NCBI GenBank assembly: GCA_964625525.1
Contig: CAZVEE010000141.1
Span: forward strand, 1-5,060
From: CAZVEE01 sp964625525
Lineage (GTDB): Bacteria; Pseudomonadota; Alphaproteobacteria; JAJFIK01
Direction: 5' to 3'
DNA: 5,060 bases
Below are positions 1 through 5,060 of the stretch, one piece after another (within the stretch, counting starts at the first letter, position 1; each line of letters begins with the position of its first letter). Position numbers and translations under genes: made by a program. The notes below the pieces were generated by a model. It searched no databases. It was not told the DNA's origin and saw only the letters and a program-made list of their open reading frames with translations.

Positions 1-213
1 GGGGAAAGCTGGAGCGCGGCGGCGGAAGAAGAGTTCAAGGCGCCGATCCGCGACCAGTACGAACGCGAAGGCCATCCCTATTTCGCGACCGCGCGGCTTT
101 GGGATGATGGCATTATTCGACCCCGCGATACCCGCCGTGTTTTGGCGCTGGCGCTCTCCGCGTCCTTGAATGCGCCCATTCCCGCGACCCGCTTCGGTGT
201 CTTCCGTATGTAA
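1..213 (+). CDS. mccB: Acyl-CoA carboxylase carboxyltransferase (beta) subunit, probably methylcrotonyl-CoA carboxylase, C-terminal end (partial)
   Basis: The frame is open from base 1 and ends at TAA 211-213, giving the last 70 residues of a protein whose start lies upstream of the window. The segment contains HPYFATARLWDDGII, then a DTRRVL helix, then SLNAPIPATRFGVFRM at the very end. This closely follows the conserved C-terminus of methylcrotonyl-CoA carboxylase beta subunits, which end in NAPI....FG.FRM. In that family the subunit carries the carboxyltransferase site, moving CO2 from biotin to 3-methylcrotonyl-CoA in cytoplasmic leucine degradation. The related geranyl-CoA carboxylase beta subunit cannot be fully excluded from 70 residues. 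Leucine-degradation clusters often continue into an enoyl-CoA hydratase, the biotin-carrying alpha subunit or HMG-CoA lyase; here the next gene is a polysaccharide-type oxidoreductase instead. The stop lies 33 bases before that gene, so read-through transcription is possible. Confidence 0.88.
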   Translation, partial: GESWSAAAEEEFKAPIRDQYEREGHPYFATARLWDDGIIRPRDTRRVLALALSASLNAPIPATRFGVFRM

Positions 214-233
214 TCTGCTCCTTCCGCCTCCAC

Positions 234-237
234 GAGG
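234..237 (+). promoter_or_regulatory. Ribosome binding site GAGG of the two-domain oxidoreductase
   Basis: GAGG sits 9 bases before ATG 247 but only 3 bases before the in-frame GTG 241. The spacing favours ATG 247 as the start. The 33-base gap that holds it shows no convincing promoter, so transcription probably begins inside or upstream of the carboxylase gene. Confidence 0.6.
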
Positions 238-246
238 TTTGTGTCT

Positions 247-2448
247 ATGCGTCAGGTTCTGCAATCCCTCCGCACCGGTGACATCGAAGTTGCCGATGTG
301 CCCGCTCCCCATCCGCGCCCCGGCCATTTGCTCATTCAGACCCGGGCGAGCCTGGTGTCGGCGGGCACGGAACGTATGCTGGTCGAGTTCGGCAAAGCCA
401 ATATGGTGCAAAAGGCGCTGCAACAGCCCGAGAAAGTCCGCCAGACCCTGGCCAAGATCCGCACTGACGGATTGATGGCCACGGTCGATGCGGTGCGCAC
501 CAAACTCGATCAGCCGCTGGCGCTGGGCTATTGCAATGCCGGCGTCGTCTTGGCCGTTGGCGAAGGCGTTGAAGGGTTTACGGCGGGCGACCGGGTGGTC
601 TCAAACGGGGCCCATGCAGAGATCGTCTGTATGCCCGCGACGCTTTGTGCCCGCATCCCGGAGAATGTGGGCGACGAGGCGGCCGCCTTCACGGTGCTCT
701 CCTCCATCGCGTTGCAGGGGGTGCGCTTGGCGGCACCTGATCTGGGCGAGCGGGTGGTCGTTCTCGGCCTTGGGCTCATCGGCTTGATCACGGTGCAGGT
801 GCTGCGGGCGGCTGGTGTCCATGTCCTGGGTGCGGATTTCGACGCGGACCGCTTGGCGCTCGCCCGGAGTTTCGGGGCTGAGACCGTCGATCTGAGCCGG
901 GGTGAGGATCTGCTCGCGCGCGCGCACGCGTTTACTGTCGGCGCCGGCGTGGATGCTGTTCTGATCACGGCGTCCACCAAATCGAGCGAGCCGGTCTCGC
1001 AAGCCGCGCAGATGAGCCGTAAGCGTGGTCGCATCGTGCTGGTCGGGGTGACGGGGCTTGAGCTGAACCGGGCCGAATTCTATGAGAAGGAACTCACCTT
1101 CCAGGTGTCGTGCTCCTATGGCCCTGGCCGCTACGATCCCGCTTATGAGGCAGGGGGGAAAGACTACCCGCTTGGCCATGTGCGGTGGACGGAGCAACGT
1201 AATTTCGAGGCGGTGCTGTCGCTGTTAGAGAGTGGGGACCTTGCAGTCGATCGGTTGATCACGCATCGCTATCCCATCATTCAAGCCCAAAGCGCCTATG
1301 CTGCGCTGGAGAGCGGCTCGGGCGGCCTGGGCATTGTACTGCGCTATGCGGATGAACCTGCTGAGCATCTGCGCCGTGATATGGTGGCGTTGCCGGGAGC
1401 GAGTGTCACCAAGGCCCCGGCCTGTGGCGTGATCGGCGCGGGCAACTACGCGGCGCGCATGATGATCCCGGCCATGGTGAAGGCGGATGCGCGCCTGCAC
1501 ACTATTGTCAGCCGCGCGGGAGTGTCAGGCTTTGTGGAAGGCCGCAAGGCGGGCTTTGAATGGGCCTCCACCACATTCGACGCAGTGTTCGAAACGGCTG
1601 ATATCGATGTGGTCTTGATTGCCACCCCCCATAACAGTCATGCGTCCCTGGTGGAGCGGGCCTTGGCCGCCGGCAAGCATGTGTTCGTGGAAAAGCCCCT
1701 GGCCCTGACCCATGGCGAGATCGAGCGTGTCGAGGCAGCCTATAAGACGGCGACCCAAGACGGGCACGGACCACTGCTGATGATCGGCTTCAATCGCCGC
1801 TTTGCCCCTCATGTGCAGCGCATGAAGCCTCTTTTGGACGCGGAAACCGCGCCGAAATCATTTGTCTATACCGTGAATGCTGGCGCGATCCCGGCAAGCC
1901 ACTGGCTCCAGGATCCGGCCGTGGGCGGTGGACGCATCATCGGAGAGGCCTGCCATTTCATTGATCTGCTGCGCTTCCTGACGGGGCAGCCCATCACTCA
2001 TGTGCGCGCCCAGCGCATCGGCGCGGCGCCGGGTGTGGAGGTGCGCGACGACAAAGCGGTGATTTCGCTTGGCTTCGCTGATGGGTCTATTGGGACAGTG
2101 CATTACTTTGCCAATGGCGCGAATGACTTCCCCAAGGAACGTCTGGAAGTCACTTGTGACGGTAAGACCATGACACTGGATAATTTCCGTAAGCTGACGG
2201 TGCGGGGATGGGACGACCCCGGGGCCTCGTTCGACTGGGGTCTTGGCAGTCTCGATAAGGGGCACGATGCCTGCATGGTGGCTTTCCTGGATGCGATCCG
2301 GCTGGGCCGCGCCGCGCCCATTCCGCTTGAGGAAATTCTGGAGGTCAGCCGCGTTACCATTGATGCCGCTGCCTTTACGACACCGACGCCATCCGCCGGC
2401 GCAGACAGTGGCGGGGCGGATTCACCCGCCCTGGCGATCAGCGCTTGA
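247..2448 (+). CDS. Bi-domain oxidoreductase: zinc-less MDR domain fused to Gfo/Idh/MocA domain
   Basis: The product is 733 residues from ATG 247; GTG 241 would add two, but the GAGG spacing favours ATG. Residues 1 to about 370 are an MDR (alcohol-dehydrogenase-like) unit with SAGTER at 38-43, LGYCNAG at 93-99 where zinc MDRs have GHE, and a Rossmann loop GLGLIG at 174-179. Asp197 at the end of the second strand suggests NAD(H) over NADP(H). The four-cysteine structural-zinc lobe is absent. Residues from about 391 on are a Gfo/Idh/MocA unit: GAGNYA (397-402), EKP (482-484), GFNRRFAP (514-521) and a GGGRIIGEACHFID segment with Glu567, His570 and Asp573 as the likely catalytic patch. The last 23 residues (from 711) are a low-complexity Thr/Pro/Ser/Ala/Gly tail. 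Proteins of this fused architecture are known from surface-polysaccharide loci next to heparinase-like proteins, as here. A nucleotide-sugar or sugar oxidation/reduction in the cytoplasm is likely, but the substrate is unknown. It appears intact and is tightly linked to the next gene. Confidence 0.93.
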   Translation: MRQVLQSLRTGDIEVADVPAPHPRPGHLLIQTRASLVSAGTERMLVEFGKANMVQKALQQPEKVRQTLAKIRTDGLMATVDAVRTKLDQPLALGYCNAGVVLAVGEGVEGFTAGDRVVSNGAHAEIVCMPATLCARIPENVGDEAAAFTVLSSIALQGVRLAAPDLGERVVVLGLGLIGLITVQVLRAAGVHVLGADFDADRLALARSFGAETVDLSRGEDLLARAHAFTVGAGVDAVLITASTKSSEPVSQAAQMSRKRGRIVLVGVTGLELNRAEFYEKELTFQVSCSYGPGRYDPAYEAGGKDYPLGHVRWTEQRNFEAVLSLLESGDLAVDRLITHRYPIIQAQSAYAALESGSGGLGIVLRYADEPAEHLRRDMVALPGASVTKAPACGVIGAGNYAARMMIPAMVKADARLHTIVSRAGVSGFVEGRKAGFEWASTTFDAVFETADIDVVLIATPHNSHASLVERALAAGKHVFVEKPLALTHGEIERVEAAYKTATQDGHGPLLMIGFNRRFAPHVQRMKPLLDAETAPKSFVYTVNAGAIPASHWLQDPAVGGGRIIGEACHFIDLLRFLTGQPITHVRAQRIGAAPGVEVRDDKAVISLGFADGSIGTVHYFANGANDFPKERLEVTCDGKTMTLDNFRKLTVRGWDDPGASFDWGLGSLDKGHDACMVAFLDAIRLGRAAPIPLEEILEVSRVTIDAAAFTTPTPSAGADSGGADSPALAISA
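915..931. other. Alternating purine-pyrimidine tract (potential Z-DNA)
   Basis: Seventeen bases alternate strictly, mostly as CG steps with one CA step, inside the MDR half of the oxidoreductase gene. They encode part of an ordinary Ala/Arg/His stretch, so high-GC codon choice is a sufficient explanation. Any structural role is speculative. Confidence 0.3.
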
Positions 2449-2450
2449 GG
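2447..2450 (+). promoter_or_regulatory. Ribosome binding site GAGG overlapping the upstream stop codon
   Basis: GAGG begins inside the TGA (2446-2448) that ends the oxidoreductase gene and lies 9 bases before ATG 2460, the same spacing as at the preceding gene. It supports ATG 2460 over the in-frame TTG 2445 and the later ATG 2487. A ribosome terminating on the first gene would cover this site, which suggests translational coupling. Confidence 0.65.
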
Positions 2451-2459
2451 CCCGAAAGC

Positions 2460-4367
2460 ATGCTGGAGCGTCTGCGTATCCTTGCCATGAAAGCCCGGAC
2501 CGCCCTGCGGCTCGGGGTCGCGAATATCGCGCGGGTGGGGATACACCGGGCCCGGATCAAAGCTGGCATGCTTGAAACGGAAAGTCCGGTGGCCCCGGAT
2601 CCCAACTCTGCGCAGCGGCTGTGCACGGGCCCCGCACCGTCAAGCCCGCCAGCAGGATACGACCCCGCATGGCGGGCTGGCCTTGAGGCGGAAGCCGACG
2701 CTATTGTCGCGGGATCGCTGCGCGCCTTTGGCCAGGACGGTGTTGTGGTCGGCTCGCCGCCCGACTGGTTCTCCAATGTGTGGACAGGCGGCACGGCGCC
2801 CGCCCATGGTCACTGGACGCAGGTCTCTGATTTCACGTCCGGCGCTGGTGACATCAAGACAGTCTGGGAATGGTCCCGTTGCGAGTGGCTTTTGGTTCTG
2901 GCCCGCGCTTGGCGGGTGACAGGAAAAGACGCGTATCGCGAAACCGCCGCCACCTGGCTCGCCGATTGGATGGTGCGCAATCCACCCCATCGCGGCACCA
3001 ACTGGAAATGTGCACAAGAAGCGTCCATCCGCCTGCTGCACATGCTGCGCGCCTTCGAGATGTTTGAGACCGCCGCCAAGGCCGACATCGCCGATTTGAT
3101 TGTCGCCCATCTGTCCCGGATCGAACCCACCCTGCGCTATGCCATGGCCCAGGACAACAACCACATTATCAGCGAGGCGGCGGCTCTATTTGTGGGCGGA
3201 GAATGGTTGTTGTCCCAAGGTCCCGGTCCGTGGCGCCGCTTGGCGCTGACGTGGGCGGAGCAGGGACGTTGGCTGCTGGAGCGCTGTGCCCGCCACTTGA
3301 TCCTGGATGATGGGACCTTTGCGCAGTATTCGCTAGTCTATCACCGACTCATGCTGGACACGCTGTGCCAGGCTGAGGTGTGGCGCCGGCACGTCCAGGC
3401 GCCCCCGTTCAGCGACATGGTTTATGGTCGGGCCGCCAGCGCCACCGAGTGGCTTGGCGCATTGGTGTCACCGGTCTCGGGGGATGCCCCCAATCTGGGG
3501 TCCAATGACGGCGCGTATGTCTACCGGCTCACGAGCCTCGGGGCTCGTGAGTTTCGCCCCAGTGTCCAGACCGCCGCTGTGCTGTTCCAAGCCGCCGCGC
3601 CTTATGCGCCCGGTCCCTGGGACGAACCACTATGCTGGCTAGGACTGACGCGCCCCATGACGGCGCCGCGCCCGGCCCGTGCCCTGTTCGCCGACGGTGG
3701 CCTCGCCGTCTTACGCCCGAAGCCGGAGGACCCGCGCGCGCCCATGGCGGTGTTGCGGTTTCCCCGCTACCGCTTCCGCCCCCATCACGCGGACGCCCTG
3801 CATCTTGACTTCTGGGTGAACGGCGACAACGTGCTGCGCGATGATGGCACCGGCTCCTACAACCCGGCGCCGGGCGAGGGGCCAGCGCTCGGCGACGCAA
3901 AAACACACAACACCATCGCCTTTGATGACGGGGTCCAGATGCCCCGTATCAGCCGCTTTCTTCTGGGCGGTTGGATGGACTCGGTCACAGCCCCCACCGT
4001 GTTCGCCCTGCACGACCGGGTGCGGTTTTGGGCCGCTTGCACCACCTGGCGCGGCGCCCGCCACCGGCGCAGCCTAGATGCAACACCGGACCGGTGGATC
4101 GTCACGGATGAGATTGGCGGCTTTCGCGCACGCGCGATTTTGCGGTGGCGGTTACAGCCAGGGACCTGGACAACCACGGAAAATGGCGTAGAAGGCAAGG
4201 GCCTGCGCTTGACTGTTTCCACGTCTGGGGCCGTTAACCGGTTGGCGCTTGTCGAGAGTACAGAATCTCGACGCTATCAGGAGCGCACACCGCTTCCGGT
4301 GCTGGAAGTCGAAGTCGGCCCTGATACGGGCCGTCTGGAAACGGTGATCCAGATCCTGGACGTGTAA
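2460..4367 (+). CDS. Heparinase II/III (alginate-lyase-like) family protein
   Basis: The product is 635 residues, within the usual range for this family. Residues about 60-380 form the helical (alpha/alpha toroid) part, with DIKTVWEWSR at 131-140, NWKCAQEASIR at 181-191, NNH at 233-235 followed by Glu239, and a SLVYHR segment with Tyr294 and His295. The C-terminal beta-sandwich part follows, with PNLGSNDGA at 344-352, HHAD at 442-445 and THNT at 482-485. In characterised PL12/PL21-type lyases, an Asn/His pair neutralises the uronate carboxylate and Tyr/His act as acid and base; equivalents seem present, so activity is plausible though not proven. No cleavable signal peptide or membrane helix is visible. 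The first 36 residues are instead a very basic, amphipathic stretch with about nine Arg/Lys and one Glu. The position between a sugar dehydrogenase and a glycosyltransferase suggests trimming, release or quality control of a polysaccharide made by this locus rather than scavenging of external polymers. ATG 2460 is chosen because of the GAGG 9 bases upstream. Confidence 0.9.
   Translation: MLERLRILAMKARTALRLGVANIARVGIHRARIKAGMLETESPVAPDPNSAQRLCTGPAPSSPPAGYDPAWRAGLEAEADAIVAGSLRAFGQDGVVVGSPPDWFSNVWTGGTAPAHGHWTQVSDFTSGAGDIKTVWEWSRCEWLLVLARAWRVTGKDAYRETAATWLADWMVRNPPHRGTNWKCAQEASIRLLHMLRAFEMFETAAKADIADLIVAHLSRIEPTLRYAMAQDNNHIISEAAALFVGGEWLLSQGPGPWRRLALTWAEQGRWLLERCARHLILDDGTFAQYSLVYHRLMLDTLCQAEVWRRHVQAPPFSDMVYGRAASATEWLGALVSPVSGDAPNLGSNDGAYVYRLTSLGAREFRPSVQTAAVLFQAAAPYAPGPWDEPLCWLGLTRPMTAPRPARALFADGGLAVLRPKPEDPRAPMAVLRFPRYRFRPHHADALHLDFWVNGDNVLRDDGTGSYNPAPGEGPALGDAKTHNTIAFDDGVQMPRISRFLLGGWMDSVTAPTVFALHDRVRFWAACTTWRGARHRRSLDATPDRWIVTDEIGGFRARAILRWRLQPGTWTTTENGVEGKGLRLTVSTSGAVNRLALVESTESRRYQERTPLPVLEVEVGPDTGRLETVIQILDV
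3528..3551. repeat. Perfect 10-bp inverted repeat with 4-base loop inside the heparinase-like gene
   Basis: CTCACGAGCC (3528-3537) and GGCTCGTGAG (3542-3551) are exact reverse complements separated by TCGG. In RNA, two further G-U pairs could extend the stem at its base. The hairpin lies within codons 357-364 (LTSLGARE). No run of T follows, so it is not an ordinary intrinsic terminator. Confidence 0.7.
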
Positions 4368-4372
4368 CCCCC

Positions 4373-4389
4373 GGCGGCGCCAGGCCGCC
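4373..4389 (+). repeat. Short GC-only hairpin between the heparinase-like and glycosyltransferase genes
   Basis: GGCGGC (4373-4378) pairs with GCCGCC (4384-4389) around the five-base loop GCCAG, starting five bases after the heparinase-like stop codon. No T tract follows, so a Rho-independent terminator is unlikely. It could slow exonucleases, alter expression between the two genes, or be chance in GC-rich DNA. Confidence 0.4.
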
Positions 4390-4418
4390 CTGTCGCCCTC
4401 AACTCGATGGCCAATTCC

Positions 4419-5060
4419 ATGCGTGTTCTCTATTTCCACCAATATTTCAGCACCCCGCGTGGGGCCGGCGGCACGCGCTCTTATGAGTTTGCCAAAGCGC
4501 TGCTGGCCCGCGGTCATGCGGTGACCATGGTGTGCGGCTCGGGAGCCAATGTGCTCAATACCCCTTTTGAGCGGGGCGTGCGGCGCGGCACCGTCGATGG
4601 TATCGAGGTCGTGGAATATGACATTGCCTATTCGAATTATGATGGGCTGGTCACCCGGGCCTGGAAGTTTTTGCAGCTGGCCTTTGCCGGCATCTGGCTG
4701 GCGCTGACCGAGCGCTATGATGTGCTCTTTGCGACGTCGACGCCGCTGACCGCCGGCATTCCGGGCCTGTTTGCGCGTTGGCTGCGCGGCAAACCCTTCG
4801 TGTTTGAAGTGCGCGATTTGTGGCCGGAATTGCCCAAAGCCATGGGTGTGGTGACGAACCCGGTTGTGCTTTGGATGATGAATGTCTTGGAGTGGCTGTC
4901 TTATCGCTCCGCTCACCGCACGATCGGCCTGTCGCCGGGCATTGCCCAGGGCATCGCGCGGCGGCTGCCTTATGGTATGCCGGTTGAGATGATCCCTAAT
5001 GGCTGTGATCATCATCTGTTCGCGGATGTGGAGGGCCAGCGGATCGAAGAGGCGGGCACG
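4419..5060 (+). CDS. Glycosyltransferase family 4, WbuB-like, N-terminal half (partial, runs off the window)
   Basis: The frame is open from ATG 4419 to the last base, giving 214 residues with no stop, so the gene is cut by the window edge. The start MRVLYFHQYFSTP, followed by GAGGTRSYEFAKAL, is the typical acceptor-side N-terminus of GT4 enzymes of the WbuB/WcaI type. EVRDLWPE is at 130-137, GLSPGI at 170-175 and IPNGCD at 192-197; the last is the hinge motif leading into the donor-binding domain. That domain, with the expected E-x7-E motif, lies beyond the window. GT4 enzymes transfer a sugar from a nucleotide-sugar donor, with retention, onto a lipid-linked acceptor at the inner face of the cytoplasmic membrane; donor and acceptor here are unknown. 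An in-frame ATG at 4407 would add four residues, but family similarity begins at the second ATG. Neither start has a clear Shine-Dalgarno sequence, so the start is less certain than the identity. It lies 51 bases after the heparinase-like gene and probably belongs to the same operon. Confidence 0.88.
   Translation, partial: MRVLYFHQYFSTPRGAGGTRSYEFAKALLARGHAVTMVCGSGANVLNTPFERGVRRGTVDGIEVVEYDIAYSNYDGLVTRAWKFLQLAFAGIWLALTERYDVLFATSTPLTAGIPGLFARWLRGKPFVFEVRDLWPELPKAMGVVTNPVVLWMMNVLEWLSYRSAHRTIGLSPGIAQGIARRLPYGMPVEMIPNGCDHHLFADVEGQRIEEAGT

Noticed and set aside
241..246. GTG 241 as start of the oxidoreductase
   Set aside because: Only three bases separate it from GAGG, while ATG 247 has nine; family similarity also begins at MRQVLQ.
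601..1197. Minus-strand open frame of 198 codons
   Set aside because: It lies fully antisense to the Rossmann domain of the oxidoreductase and shows no family motif or plausible ribosome binding site.
247..1380. Ordinary zinc-dependent alcohol dehydrogenase
   Set aside because: The catalytic-zinc motifs and the structural-zinc cysteine lobe are missing, and the unit is fused to a Gfo/Idh/MocA domain.
2445..2459. TTG 2445 as start of the heparinase-like protein
   Set aside because: It lies upstream of and overlaps the GAGG that properly serves ATG 2460, and no other site precedes it at a suitable distance.
4373..4400. Rho-independent terminator after the heparinase-like gene
   Set aside because: The stem is only 6 bp and is followed by CTGTCGCCCTC rather than a T run.
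4152..5015. Long open frame of 287 codons on the minus strand
   Set aside because: It is opposite the clear GT4 gene and the end of the heparinase-like gene, both with strong family motifs. The translation is rich in Arg/His/Gln with no recognisable domain, as expected of an antisense shadow in GC-rich DNA.
1..5060. CRISPR array, tRNA, insertion sequence or phage genes
   Set aside because: I found no regularly spaced repeats, tRNA-like cloverleaf, transposase motif or phage structural gene, and coding sequence fills nearly the whole window.

Overview
The window is a GC-rich stretch of bacterial chromosome with four genes, all on the + strand and tightly spaced. The strong G/C bias at third codon positions, the style of the proteins and the methylcrotonyl-CoA carboxylase gene suggest a proteobacterium, most likely an alphaproteobacterium. 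That placement is inference from composition and protein style; there is no rRNA or other taxonomic marker here.

Layout. Bases 1-213 hold the last 70 codons of a carboxyltransferase (beta) subunit of an acyl-CoA carboxylase, best matched to methylcrotonyl-CoA carboxylase (leucine breakdown). After 33 bases comes a 733-residue two-domain oxidoreductase (247-2448): an MDR (alcohol-dehydrogenase-like) half fused to a Gfo/Idh/MocA half. Its stop codon overlaps the ribosome binding site of the next gene, a 635-residue heparinase II/III (alginate-lyase-like) family protein (2460-4367). After 51 bases comes the N-terminal half of a family 4 glycosyltransferase (4419 to the window end), cut by the window edge. 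No stretch of 300 bases lacks a gene, and I see no RNA gene, insertion sequence, CRISPR array or phage sequence.

How the genes fit together. The last three genes are a combination typical of capsule, exopolysaccharide or O-antigen loci: a sugar-modifying dehydrogenase, a polysaccharide-lyase-fold protein and a glycosyltransferase. The probable job is making and trimming or remodelling a surface polysaccharide, perhaps one that contains an uronic acid or an oxidised amino sugar. Substrates cannot be read from the sequence. The carboxylase gene is unrelated in function and marks the edge of this locus.

The most interesting points are: an MDR half that has lost all recognisable zinc ligands yet is fused to a second, complete-looking dehydrogenase; a lyase-fold protein with catalytic-type residues but no secretion signal, inside a biosynthetic operon; a leucine-catabolism gene abutting the polysaccharide genes; and a perfect 10-bp hairpin inside the lyase gene.
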